From: SHVO01 sp050250575
GTDB taxonomy: Bacteria > Pseudomonadota > Alphaproteobacteria > Rhodospirillales > Rhodospirillaceae
NCBI GenBank assembly: GCA_050250575.1
Contig: JBFWOJ010000003.1
Location: 1 to 64,000 of the forward strand
DNA: 64,000 nt
Direction of reading: 5' to 3'
Made by a program: the position numbers and the translations under genes. The notes under the pieces were generated by a model. It was not told the DNA's origin. It saw nothing but the letters and a program-made list of their open reading frames with translations, and made no database searches. Below, in pieces: positions 14,472 to 22,281 of the stretch. Position 1 is the stretch's first letter, and each line of letters begins with the position of its first letter.

Positions 14472-15427
14472 GCGGGCAAGACCTTACCGGCGGCGTCCGG
14501 CCAGGAAAGGAAGACTTTCTCGCCAGAGGCAAATCCGGTCCCGCCGGCGTCGTGAGGCCGCAGCACGCGCACAACCAATTCTTCGGTGCGCACGAGATAG
14601 GTTGTCGCGGTGCCGCGATAGATGATGTCCGCGATGACGCCTTCGATCCCGCCGGAGCTGCGGGAAAGCGAGATGCGCTCGGGGCGCACGGCCAGGCCCG
14701 ACGGCCATAGATTGATGTCGCCGAAAAAGCGCGCGACGGCCTGATTGGCCGGGCGTTCGTAAAGCGCGCGCGGCGCATCGACCTGTAATATGCGGCCTTT
14801 GTCCATCACGGCGATACGGTCCGCCATCGTCATCGCCTCGTCCTGGTCGTGAGTAACGACGATGAAGCTGATGCCGAGACGGCGGCGCAGCGCCAGCAGC
14901 TCGAGCTGCGTGCGCTCTCGCAGGTGCCTATCGAGCGCCGCCATCGGCTCGTCGAGCAGCAGCGCTTTCGGCCGCTTGGCGATGCAGCGCGCGAGCGCTA
15001 CCCGCTGGCGCTGGCCGCCGGAAAGCTGATCCGGCCTGCGGGCGGCGAATGTCTCCATCTCGACCGACGCCAGAGCCTCCTTCACCCGCGCCGCCACTTC
15101 GCCGGAGGGGAGTCCGTCCTGCTTGAGCCCGAACGCGACGTTTCCCGCGACCGTCATGTGGGGAAACAGGGCATAGGATTGGAACATCATATTGACGGGC
15201 CGCCGGTAAGGCGGCGCCAGCGTCATGTCGGCGCCGTCGATGGAAATCGTGCCGGCGTCGGGAGTCTCGAGCCCCGCCATGAGGCGCAGCAGCGTGGTCT
15301 TGCCGCAGCCGGAAGGGCCGAGAAGCGCGACGCATTCGTTGGCGCCGACGTCCAGGGAAACATCATCGACGGCAAGAACCTCGCCGAACCGCTTTGCCAC
15401 GCCTTGAACGGAAACGACCGAAGCCAT
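14468..15427 (-). CDS. potG: Polyamine ABC transporter ATPase (PotA/PotG-like)
   Basis: A 319-residue ABC ATPase. Walker A is GPSGCGKTT (37-45), the signature LSGGQRQR, Walker B ALLLDEPMAALD and the H-loop VVTHDQDE. The C-terminal TOBE-type regulatory domain begins about residue 235 (RPERISLSR). It energises putrescine/spermidine import. The ATG at 15427, five bases after the potF stop, is preferred over the GTG at 15460 because homology starts there. Confidence 0.92.
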   Translation of the reverse strand: MASVVSVQGVAKRFGEVLAVDDVSLDVGANECVALLGPSGCGKTTLLRLMAGLETPDAGTISIDGADMTLAPPYRRPVNMMFQSYALFPHMTVAGNVAFGLKQDGLPSGEVAARVKEALASVEMETFAARRPDQLSGGQRQRVALARCIAKRPKALLLDEPMAALDRHLRERTQLELLALRRRLGISFIVVTHDQDEAMTMADRIAVMDKGRILQVDAPRALYERPANQAVARFFGDINLWPSGLAVRPERISLSRSSGGIEGVIADIIYRGTATTYLVRTEELVVRVLRPHDAGGTGFASGEKVFLSWPDAAGKVLPA

Positions 15428-15432
15428 GGCGC

Positions 15433-16533
15433 TCAGCTGCCGGTCTTCACGCTGCTCCACAGGCGCGTGCGCAGGGATTCGATGTCCGCCGACGGCGCGG
15501 TTTCAGGAAACAGGCGGTCCATCATCTCCGGCGGCGGATAGACGTTCTTGTCTTCAATGATCTCCTTGGAGACGAAGGGCGCCGCCTTCGCGTTGGCATT
15601 GGCGTAGTACACCTCGTTGGTGATCGCCGCCATGACCTCGGGCTCGAGGATGTAATTGAGGAAAGCGTGCGCGGCCGTCGGATGCGGCGCGTCCTTGGGG
15701 ATCGCCATGAAGTCGAACCACATCACGGCGCCTTCCTTGGGGATCGAATAAGCGACCTCGACGCCTTTGCCAGCTTCCTTGGCACGGTCGGCGGCCTGGA
15801 AAATGTCGCCCGAATACCCCATGGCGACGCAGATATCGCCGTTGGCGAGGGCGGAGATATATTCGGAGTTGTGAAACTTGGCGATGTGCGGACGGACCTG
15901 CCGCCAGGCGGCGGCGGCGGCCTCATAGTCGGCCACGACCGTCGCGTGCGGATCCTTGCCGAGGTAAGCGAGCGTCAGTTCGAAAACATCGGCCGGGGAG
16001 TCGAACACATAGATGCCGCAAGCGGCGAGTCTGGCGGCATAGGCCGGGTCCAGGATCAGCTTCCAGCTATCGACGGGCGCATCTTCGCCCAGCACTTCCT
16101 TCACTTTCGCCGGGTTGTAGCCGATGCCGGACGTGCCCCACATGTAGACGATCGCGTGTCCGTTGCCGGGGTCGGAGGAGGCCGCGCGCGTCGCAATGAC
16201 GGGATCCTGGTTGGCGATATTGGGAAGCCTGGCGCGGTCGAGCGTCCGCACGATGCCCGCCTTGATGAAACGCGCAAGCACCGGGCCGTTGGGCACGATC
16301 ACGTCGTACCCGGAGCCGCCGGCCAACATCTTCGCCTCCAACAATTCGGAGGAATCGAAGACGTCCACGTTGACCGCGATCCCGGTCCGCTTGGTGAAAT
16401 TCTCGATCGTGTCGGGGGCCAGATAATCCGACCAGATATAAAGGTTGAGCGTTTTCTCGCTGTCCGAGGCCGGGCCGCAGGCGCTCAGCATGAGAAGCGC
16501 AAGCGCGCTCGCCCATATACGGTGTGATGCCAT
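15433..16533 (-). CDS. potF: Polyamine ABC transporter substrate-binding lipoprotein (PotD/PotF-like)
   Basis: A 366-residue periplasmic binding protein with a lipoprotein signal (LLMLSACG; acylated cysteine at about residue 19). The mature sequence opens with LNLYIWSDYLAPDTIENF, the PotF/PotD hallmark. It continues with the YDVIVPNG hinge region and the MGYSGDIFQA and FDFMAIPKDAPHP blocks that line the polyamine site. It captures putrescine or spermidine and passes it to PotGHI. First gene of the operon; a 95-bp intergenic stretch separates it from the divergent hydrolase gene and should hold the promoter. Confidence 0.92.
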   Translation of the reverse strand: MASHRIWASALALLMLSACGPASDSEKTLNLYIWSDYLAPDTIENFTKRTGIAVNVDVFDSSELLEAKMLAGGSGYDVIVPNGPVLARFIKAGIVRTLDRARLPNIANQDPVIATRAASSDPGNGHAIVYMWGTSGIGYNPAKVKEVLGEDAPVDSWKLILDPAYAARLAACGIYVFDSPADVFELTLAYLGKDPHATVVADYEAAAAAWRQVRPHIAKFHNSEYISALANGDICVAMGYSGDIFQAADRAKEAGKGVEVAYSIPKEGAVMWFDFMAIPKDAPHPTAAHAFLNYILEPEVMAAITNEVYYANANAKAAPFVSKEIIEDKNVYPPPEMMDRLFPETAPSADIESLRTRLWSSVKTGS

Positions 16534-16628
16534 CGAGAATGACCCTCTTAATGCCGCGGCTCACAATAGAGCTTGGATGACCGCCCGAACAGATGGAGGC
16601 ATACTGGTTCGGTTGTCAGGGAGTCCTC

Positions 16629-17141
16629 ATGGGGCGAAACGGAGTTAACGCCGGTCGCGTCCACCGCGCTTATGCGTGGGCGGAGAACGGCCAAATTCAC
16701 TATCGCCGGGCCGGTCCGGCAGGAGCGCGCAGCCCTCTCCTGCTGCTGCACGGTCTACACGGATCAAGCGCGCCGCTTGAAGATTTCATGTCCGAGATGG
16801 GGCGCGAGCGCTCGGTGATCGCCCCGGATCTGCCGGGCACGGGAATGTCCGACCCCCTGCACGGTAAACCGGACGCAGCGGCCCACGCCGGCGCGATGTT
16901 GCAGGTCGTGGCCGAGCTCGGCCTCGGCATGGTCGATGTGATTGCCGTAAAGGACGGCGGGGAAATCGCCGTGGAGATGGCGCGTCAGCAGCCGGACGTG
17001 GTGCGCAAGATCATATTGGTATCCGCGCCGCCCCCGAGAGGGCTTCTCAGTCAACCGACGCTCGCGCTCGATATGCCGGCTTTCCCGGGCGAGAATCCAG
17101 ACACTGCCGCCGCGGCGGTCAGAGATTTCCTCGATCACTAG
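16629..17141 (+). CDS. Shortened alpha/beta-hydrolase-fold protein, probably degenerate
   Basis: A 170-residue product starting at an ATG preceded by GGGAG. The N-terminal half is a normal alpha/beta hydrolase: oxyanion loop LLLLHGLHG (37-45), DLPGTGMSD and a nucleophile-elbow strand. The elbow reads VIAVKDGGEIA, so aspartate (D109) or nothing stands where serine is usual, with lysine before it. After VSAPPPRGLL the sequence jumps to a C-terminal helix (NPDTAAAAVRDFLDH) typical of the end of the fold. The cap, the acid residue strand and the catalytic histidine region are therefore missing. An internal deletion is likely, and the reading frame remains open. Function is doubtful. Confidence 0.6.
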   Translation: MGRNGVNAGRVHRAYAWAENGQIHYRRAGPAGARSPLLLLHGLHGSSAPLEDFMSEMGRERSVIAPDLPGTGMSDPLHGKPDAAAHAGAMLQVVAELGLGMVDVIAVKDGGEIAVEMARQQPDVVRKIILVSAPPPRGLLSQPTLALDMPAFPGENPDTAAAAVRDFLDH

Positions 17142-17977
17142 GTGAGCGCACCAAACTCCGCCCACAGCGGAACATGATCCGAGCTCCTGACGCCGACGAG
17201 AGCGCGGGAGTTGACGAGCTTCAAATCGCGGTAGAAGACGTGGTCGAGCACTTGATTGAAGTGCCGCCACTGCGGGGCTGCGGCGGGCACACGCGCGAGG
17301 CCCAGCTCGCTCATCGCCTTTTGCAGCAGGTGCCAGCGCGACTCGTTCCAGGTGTTGAAGTCGCCGGCAACGATGCACGGCCCCTGGTGATCGTGGATCG
17401 GCCCAATGATCTGCTCAATCTGACGGGCGAATTTCGCCGTGGACACAAGGTTGATTGCGTGAACGTTGAGAACGAGCAGCGTCTTTCCGGCGAATGGATA
17501 ACTCGTGATCACAAAGGTCTTCGGCGTCGAGACGAGCGGCTCGCGATCGAGTGACTTGACGCAACGGCTGGAGAGCGAGGCGACGCGGCTGCCGGTTTTC
17601 GGACCGGTCGTGATCCCGCCGCCGACGCCGATGTTCTCCGCCATGATCCATTCCAGGCCGCTCGCCAGATGGAAGGGCTGCGCGACGCCGCCGTGCAGCA
17701 CCGCTTCCTGAAGCAAGACCAGCTCGACCCCCGCGCTCATGCTGGTGAGATCGGGCATGCATCCTTTTTTGCGCGCCTTGAACATGTTCCAGCTGATCAC
17801 CTTGATCGTGGAGCCGAAATCCGGGGCACTCGCCGCGCCAAGACGCACGACAGATTCCGTTTTTTCCGCGAAGGGAAGAAAGCGGCTTGCCCGATCGAAA
17901 AAGGAAAACGGATTGTTCACGTGGGGAAACAGCTTGGATTTATTCAAGTATTGCACGAATTCGAGCATAGCCATCAT
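17138..17977 (-). CDS. Endonuclease/exonuclease/phosphatase (EEP) family protein
   Basis: A 279-residue protein with the EEP (DNase I-like) fold beginning at about residue 58. Motifs in order are VISWNMFKA, LLQEAVL with the metal-binding glutamate, LNVHAIN, GDFNTWNESR and the C-terminal SSDHVPLWAEF with the catalytic histidine. This set is complete, so it should be an active metal-dependent phosphodiesterase on nucleic acid or phospholipid. The first 55 residues are not part of the domain and show no signal peptide. Its stop codon overlaps that of the convergent hydrolase gene in CTAG. Confidence 0.85.
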   Translation of the reverse strand: MMAMLEFVQYLNKSKLFPHVNNPFSFFDRASRFLPFAEKTESVVRLGAASAPDFGSTIKVISWNMFKARKKGCMPDLTSMSAGVELVLLQEAVLHGGVAQPFHLASGLEWIMAENIGVGGGITTGPKTGSRVASLSSRCVKSLDREPLVSTPKTFVITSYPFAGKTLLVLNVHAINLVSTAKFARQIEQIIGPIHDHQGPCIVAGDFNTWNESRWHLLQKAMSELGLARVPAAAPQWRHFNQVLDHVFYRDLKLVNSRALVGVRSSDHVPLWAEFGALT

Positions 17978-18149
17978 GGAGCCGGACGTAACATTCTAAC
18001 AAATCCCATCTCGGCAATTTTTGTTTCCAATCAAGGGCGCGCCGGTCCATCATGCGCCCTCCCCGGACGTAAAGTCGCGGCCCTTCCCTCCGACTGCGCA
18101 CCCATAGGTAGATCCGAGACGCGATGAGAGTGTTTGGCATCTCAGGTGG

Positions 18150-18530
18150 ATGCTCCGTCCCATGATTCCGGAGCATATCCGCACCTTCCTGCACGCCACC
18201 ACCAAGAGTGTGTGGGCTCTTGACCTTCTCGTGCTGATGAAAAACGCGCCGGACCGGCGCTGGACGATCGTTCAGCTGAACGACCGTCTGCGTGCCTCGA
18301 CCTCGCTGGTCGAGGAACTCATCGCCGGCTTTTGCCGCCAGGGACTGGTGGTCGCGGAAGGCGGCGGCACCTATCGATACGCGCCTGCAAATTCCGAAAC
18401 TCAAGCCTTGGCCGACCAACTGGCGCGGATCTACGCGGAGCGCCCGATGGCGGTCATCAAAGAAATCATGTCTGCGCCGAACGAGAAAATCCATTCGTTC
18501 GTCGACGCGTTCCGACTGAAGAAGGACTAG
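18150..18530 (+). CDS. Winged-helix DNA-binding-like protein
   Basis: A 126-residue protein with a predicted winged helix-turn-helix. Helices are around SVWALDLLVLMKN and WTIVQLNDRLRAST, the recognition helix around SLVEELIAGFCRQG and the wing VVAEGGGTYRYAP. A C-terminal helical tail (ALADQLARIYAERPMAVIKEIM) may serve for dimerisation. The family is not one I can name. An ATG at 18162 with GGTGG upstream is an alternative start. Four bases separate it from a DUF5985-like membrane gene, so it probably controls or accompanies those two genes. Confidence 0.65.
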   Translation: MLRPMIPEHIRTFLHATTKSVWALDLLVLMKNAPDRRWTIVQLNDRLRASTSLVEELIAGFCRQGLVVAEGGGTYRYAPANSETQALADQLARIYAERPMAVIKEIMSAPNEKIHSFVDAFRLKKD

Positions 18531-18534
18531 AGGC

Positions 18535-18801
18535 ATGACCGTCCAATCCGCAATTTACGTCCTCTGCCTCGTCACAAGCTTGATTTGCCTGTGGCTGCTG
18601 GCCAGAGGCTATGCCCGCACCGGCGTCAAACTGCTGCTGTGGAGCGCCTTGTGCTTCGTCGGACTTGCCGCCAACAATCTCTTCTTGTTCATCGATCTGG
18701 TCCTGCTGGGACCTGACATCAGCCTTATCTACTGGAGACAGGGCATTACTTTCACCGCCCTGGCCGTCCTGTTGTATGGCTTCATTTGGGAAGCCGACTA
18801 G
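18535..18801 (+). CDS. Small membrane protein, DUF5985-like (first of a pair)
   Basis: An 88-residue protein with three predicted transmembrane helices (about 5-22, 30-52 and 65-85) and almost no soluble part. The pattern VKLLLWSALCFVGLAANNLFLFIDL matches the helix-2 region of the next protein (LLLLFALAFVLFGANQAVLGLDI), so the two are paralogues. The size and motif fit the DUF5985 family. Function is unknown; a two-subunit membrane complex is an inference. The wHTH gene is 4 bp upstream. Confidence 0.65.
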   Translation: MTVQSAIYVLCLVTSLICLWLLARGYARTGVKLLLWSALCFVGLAANNLFLFIDLVLLGPDISLIYWRQGITFTALAVLLYGFIWEAD

Positions 18802-18811
18802 GAGCGACCGC

Positions 18812-19081
18812 ATGGAAAACTTCTTCTACGGCGTCTTGACGGCGTTACACCTGGTGGCCGCGGCGTTCTTTCTGCGGTTCTATGTGCGCACCCGCCAGCG
18901 GCTTTTGCTGTTGTTTGCCTTGGCCTTCGTTCTTTTCGGTGCAAATCAAGCAGTCCTGGGCCTGGACATCGCCCAACTGGAAGAGGAAGCCAATGCATAC
19001 TTGCTGCGCCTTGCAGGTTTCATCCTGATCATTGCCGGGATCATCTCGACCAACTTCGGCCGACGGCGGCGAAACGAGTAG
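18812..19081 (+). CDS. Small membrane protein, DUF5985-like (second of a pair)
   Basis: An 89-residue protein read from the ATG at 18812, which has GGAG eight bases upstream. Three predicted helices: about 5-22, 30-50 and 63-82. It ends in a positively charged FGRRRRNE tail, which should lie in the cytoplasm. It is paralogous to the preceding gene, 10 bp upstream. Function unknown. Confidence 0.65.
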   Translation: MENFFYGVLTALHLVAAAFFLRFYVRTRQRLLLLFALAFVLFGANQAVLGLDIAQLEEEANAYLLRLAGFILIIAGIISTNFGRRRRNE

Positions 19082-19146
19082 CGTTCGGGCGCGGAATCGT
19101 TTTAGGGTTGCGGCGCACTAACGCCTGATCCATTTGGAGGGGAAAC

Positions 19147-19455
19147 ATGGCCGCTCGAAAGAAAACTGCTCGGAAGAAAGCGCGGGGCAAAGCCGCTAGG
19201 AAATCCGCCGGCAAAGCCAAGCGCAAGACGATGAAGCGCTCCGCCAAAAAAGCGGCGAAGCGAAAGTCGGCGAAGAAGGCCGCGCGCAAGCCGGCGCGCC
19301 GCAGCGCACAGAACACCGTAAAGCGCGCGGTGAAGCGCGTCGCGAAAAAGGTGAAGACCGAGATCAATAACGCAGTCGAAATCGCCAAACAGGCCGCGCA
19401 AGGCGCGGCGGATGCGATTGGCGAAGCGAAGCCGCAGGGCGTCCTCGGCTTTTAG
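19147..19455 (+). CDS. Histone H1-like basic nucleoid protein
   Basis: A 102-residue protein in which the first 75 residues are almost only lysine, alanine, arginine and serine (for example KKTARKKARGKAARKSAGKA), the composition of bacterial histone H1-like DNA-condensing proteins. The last 27 residues form an acidic/amphipathic segment (TEINNAVEIAKQAAQGAADAIGEA) that may dimerise. A strong ribosome site (GGAGGGG) precedes the ATG, consistent with abundant expression. A hairpin follows the stop codon. Confidence is high for the composition and moderate for the role. Confidence 0.75.
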   Translation: MAARKKTARKKARGKAARKSAGKAKRKTMKRSAKKAAKRKSAKKAARKPARRSAQNTVKRAVKRVAKKVKTEINNAVEIAKQAAQGAADAIGEAKPQGVLGF

Positions 19456-19462
19456 GCTTGCG

Positions 19463-19492
19463 AAGCCCGCGGAGCCGTCACTCCGCGGGCTT
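19463..19492 (+). terminator. Terminator-like hairpin after the H1-like gene
   Basis: Twelve-base-pair stem AAGCCCGCGGAG / CTCCGCGGGCTT with loop CCGTCA, starting 8 bp after the stop codon. The following T-run is short, so termination may be weak. Confidence 0.6.
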
Positions 19493-19742
19493 AGCGACCC
19501 CGCGACCTTACCTTCCGGCGTTTCCGGTTCGGTATCTTGTCGGCGTGGCCCGACTTTCAGCTCAGGTCATTTCTATGGCTCAGTCCTCCCGTGCCTGTGT
19601 GGGCTTGGGGTGTGGAGGGCCACCGTTTCGTCTGCACGCGGCGTACGACTCACCGCAATGCTGAACGGGATTCTCGGCGAATAGCGGCGGCTACACCCGA
19701 AAGCGTGATGACTTGATGACGCGGACGGCGTCTGCGGCGCCT
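19493..19742. other. Intergenic stretch with no recognised feature
   Basis: About 250 bp between the H1-like terminator hairpin and the next gene. Open frames here lack plausible composition or ribosome sites. I see no repeat or RNA signature. Confidence 0.5.
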
Positions 19743-19976
19743 TTACATCCGGAGCGCGTAACCGGCACGCCTTCCATCTCCCTGAAAGCCCAGCCGCGTG
19801 CGATGGCAGACCCGCCGCGTACCTCGCCAGACCTCGATGCGCGACATCGTGCTCGCGGACAAGAGCGATTGCGCCTCTTCACCGGCGGCGGCGTCAGATG
19901 GGAAGTGGAGCACAAGGACAGCGGTCGCGTGGGCAACGCCGTCATCGAAAAAACAGAAGCGATAAGTCTTGTGCAT
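19743..19976 (-). CDS. Small conserved-type hypothetical protein
   Basis: A 77-residue product from the ATG at 19976. Its core, HKTYRFCFFDDGVAHATAVLV followed by EAQSLLSASTMSRIEVWRGTRRV, fits a widespread small alphaproteobacterial protein pattern: an N-terminal YRFYF strand, a helix, and a C-terminal EVWRG strand. Function is unknown. No clear ribosome site is visible. A plus-strand frame over the same DNA is less protein-like. Confidence 0.5.
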   Translation of the reverse strand: MHKTYRFCFFDDGVAHATAVLVLHFPSDAAAGEEAQSLLSASTMSRIEVWRGTRRVCHRTRLGFQGDGRRAGYALRM

Positions 19977-20121
19977 AGGGACCGTCCGATTACGCTTCAT
20001 CCGCGAGCACCACAGCGCTTTGCAACTTCCGTACCACCCGGGCAAAGCGTGGCGGAACAGTGGCTTAAACATGGCGAAGCGGGTACGTCGTAAAGAAGAC
20101 AGACGGTGAAGGCAGAACACG

Positions 20122-20550
20122 ATGATTGCGTCCGCGGCCTATGCCGGGCTTTTTAGCGCGGCTTTCCTCGCCGCGACCGTCCTGCCGGCGCAGTCCGAAG
20201 CCGTTCTCGCGGGTCTGCTGCTGAGAGGCGAACACCCCGCCGTGATCCTCATTGCCGTCGCAAGCGCCGGCAATGTCCTGGGAGCCCTGGTGAATTGGGC
20301 GCTCGGCCGGGGTCTCGAGCGGTTCAAAGACCGCAGGTGGTTTCCAGCGGAAGGCAACACGCTCGCGCGCGCTCAGGCCTGGTATCAGCGTTATGGGAAA
20401 TGGTCGTTGCTGCTGTCGTGGGCGCCGTTCATCGGCGATCCCCTCACCGTGGCCGCCGGTGTGATGCGCGAGCCGCTGCCGGTGTTTCTGGCCCTCGTCA
20501 GCGTCGCCAAAGTGGGCCGGTATCTCGTGGTGGCGGCCGCGGTAAGCTAG
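20122..20550 (+). CDS. yqaA: YqaA-family (SNARE-associated/DedA-like) membrane protein
   Basis: A 142-residue inner-membrane protein of the YqaA branch of the DedA/VTT superfamily. It shows LPAQSEAVLAGLL, the glycine-rich ASAGNVLGALVNWALGRG motif, RYGKWSLLLSWAPFIGDPLTVAAGVM and a final helix. DedA-type proteins are linked to membrane lipid scrambling and envelope homeostasis, but the substrate of YqaA is not known. The stop codon overlaps that of the convergent ygiD in CTAG. Confidence 0.88.
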   Translation: MIASAAYAGLFSAAFLAATVLPAQSEAVLAGLLLRGEHPAVILIAVASAGNVLGALVNWALGRGLERFKDRRWFPAEGNTLARAQAWYQRYGKWSLLLSWAPFIGDPLTVAAGVMREPLPVFLALVSVAKVGRYLVVAAAVS

Positions 20551-21335
20551 CCGCCAAGGCCGAATGCGACGGAACGCATGGAAATCGAGGCGTTCTGGAC
20601 TCCTTCGAAAACCATTTCGGGCTTCTCGCGCGGATCGGCGGCGCCGAGCGCGTAAAGGAACGGGTACCAATGCTCCGGCGTGGGGATCGAAAGCTTGCCG
20701 GCCTCGCTTTCGGGAGCTTCATTCACCAGCGCAGCGTCGTCGCGCGCGCCAAGTTTTTCCGCGGTCCAGGCATCGAACTCCTCGGCCCACGGGTAGGGCG
20801 CCGCGCTGTCGTCCCATTTGATCAGGCGCAGATTGTGCACGATATTGCCGCTGCCGAGGATGAGGATTCCCTGATCGCGCAGGGGCGCGAGCGCGCGGCC
20901 TGCGACGTAATGAAACCGGGCGGACTTCTCCATGTGCAGACTGAGCTGGAGCACGGGCACGTCCGCGGCCGGGAAAAGATGCCGCAGGACCGACCAAGCA
21001 CCATGGTCGAAACCCCATTGCTCATCGTCGAGGTTGATGCGCACATCGGTGATCCGTTCGGCGATGGCTTCGGCAAGCGCGGGATCTCCGGGCGCCGGGT
21101 ACTGGACCTCGAACAACGGTTTGGCAAATCCGTAAAAGTCGTGGATGGTGCGCGGCTGAGCCTGGTGCGTGATCCACGTGCCCTCGGTCATCCAATGCGC
21201 CGAGATGCATAGGATCGCGCGCGGACGGGCAATGCGGCGGCCGAGGGCGTCCAGGGTACGCGTATAGGCGTTGTCCGCGATGGCGTTCATGGGCGAGCCG
21301 TGACCGATGAAAAGCACGGGCATGCGGGCGGTCAT
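20547..21335 (-). CDS. ygiD: 4,5-DOPA dioxygenase extradiol / LigB-like dioxygenase
   Basis: A 262-residue extradiol ring-cleavage enzyme of the LigB/YgiD family with a mononuclear metal site. Features are the N-terminal FIGHGSPMNA, ISAHWMTEGT, the FDHGAWSVLRHLFP histidine motif, GSGNIVHNLR and the C-terminal PTPEHWYPFLYALGA. E. coli YgiD cleaves L-DOPA in vitro; the true substrate is uncertain. It begins four bases after the DUF72 gene stop, so the two are probably co-transcribed. Confidence 0.9.
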   Translation of the reverse strand: MTARMPVLFIGHGSPMNAIADNAYTRTLDALGRRIARPRAILCISAHWMTEGTWITHQAQPRTIHDFYGFAKPLFEVQYPAPGDPALAEAIAERITDVRINLDDEQWGFDHGAWSVLRHLFPAADVPVLQLSLHMEKSARFHYVAGRALAPLRDQGILILGSGNIVHNLRLIKWDDSAAPYPWAEEFDAWTAEKLGARDDAALVNEAPESEAGKLSIPTPEHWYPFLYALGAADPREKPEMVFEGVQNASISMRSVAFGLGG

Positions 21336-21339
21336 CGGA

Positions 21340-22095
21340 TCAGGCCTTCAGACGTTCGATCAGCGCCTGCGCCGCCGCGGGATCGCGCTCCTTGGCGCCG
21401 GAGATGAAATAGACGAAGACATCGCCGCGCTTGGCCCAGCCGCGGGCGCGCTTGGCCCAAGCATCGAGCTCAGCGGGCTTGTAGCCGGTCTTGATCGTCG
21501 GCTGGGTGCGCATGAGGCGCGCATAAGTGAATCCCGCCGTCGCTTGGTCGATTTCGGGGAAGTCGTCATCGTCTGCAAAAACGATGGCTGCGTTGTATTT
21601 GCGGGCAAGATCGTAAAAACGTTCATCCTTGAAGGTCGGACTGCGCACCTCGAGGGCATGGCGCAGGGCGAGGCCGTCCACTTCGCGCGGCAGAAGCTTC
21701 AGGAAAGCTTCGAAGTCGACGGGATCGAACTTCTTGGTACCCATGAACTGCCAGTTGATGGGGCCAAGACGATGTTTGAGCTGGCTTAGGCCCTGGGTGA
21801 TGAACCGCTCGATCGACTCACCGGCTCCGGCGAGTTCGCGGCGGTTGGTGCAGTAGCGCGAGGCTTTGACCGAAAAGACAAAGTCGTCCGGCGTTTCGTC
21901 GCGCCACTTCGCCCAGGAGGCGGGCTTGAAGGTCGAATAGTAGGTCCCGTTGATCTCGATCGAGGTCAGGGCGCGGCTGGCGAATGCGAGCTCCTTTTTC
22001 TGGGAAAGACCCTTGGGGTAGAAGAGCCCGCGCCAGGGCTCGTAGGTCCAGCCGCCGATGCCGACCAGGATGCGCGAGGCGCTGGGCTTTGCCAT
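21340..22095 (-). CDS. DUF72-domain protein (YecE-like)
   Basis: A 251-residue DUF72 protein with a TIM-barrel-like fold. Family blocks visible are VGIGGWTYEPWRGLFYP near the N-terminus, SIEINGTYYSTFKPASW, FVFSVKASRYCTN, GPINWQFMGTKKFD and YARLMRTQP. The biochemical role is unknown. The ATG at 22095 gives the standard start; the longer frame up to 22971 runs over the promoter region and the opposite-strand marR gene and is not used. It heads a two-gene unit with ygiD. Confidence 0.9.
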   Translation of the reverse strand: MAKPSASRILVGIGGWTYEPWRGLFYPKGLSQKKELAFASRALTSIEINGTYYSTFKPASWAKWRDETPDDFVFSVKASRYCTNRRELAGAGESIERFITQGLSQLKHRLGPINWQFMGTKKFDPVDFEAFLKLLPREVDGLALRHALEVRSPTFKDERFYDLARKYNAAIVFADDDDFPEIDQATAGFTYARLMRTQPTIKTGYKPAELDAWAKRARGWAKRGDVFVYFISGAKERDPAAAQALIERLKA

Positions 22096-22155
22096 GCGAG
22101 GGCTCTCCAGGAAAGGCGACACCTTACACGCCGAAGCCTGGCCGGTCAGGGGATT

Positions 22156-22200
22156 AAATGGGGCCAGAGTGAGCCCGGGAAATGGAGTCTGACCCCAATT
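22156..22200. repeat. REP-like imperfect inverted repeat
   Basis: AAATGGGGCCAGAGTG and GAGTCTGACCCCAATT form 16-bp imperfect inverted arms around AGCCCGGGAAATG. The TGGGGTCAGACTC arm is typical of dispersed REP-like elements in proteobacteria. It lies between the divergent DUF72 and marR genes. Confidence 0.6.
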
Positions 22201-22215
22201 CATGGCAGGTATGCG

Positions 22216-22239
22216 ATTATATATGTTGTATATTATATA
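22216..22239. promoter_or_regulatory. AT-rich imperfect dyad, candidate MarR operator / promoter
   Basis: An ATATAT-GTTG-TATAT core stands out in GC-rich DNA, 42 bp before the marR start. MarR regulators usually bind such dyads over their own promoter and autoregulate. Position supports this; the exact site is uncertain. Confidence 0.45.
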
Positions 22240-22281
22240 GGACGTTCGATAGGAAGCCGGTCTGTCAGATCGGAGTGTCCC

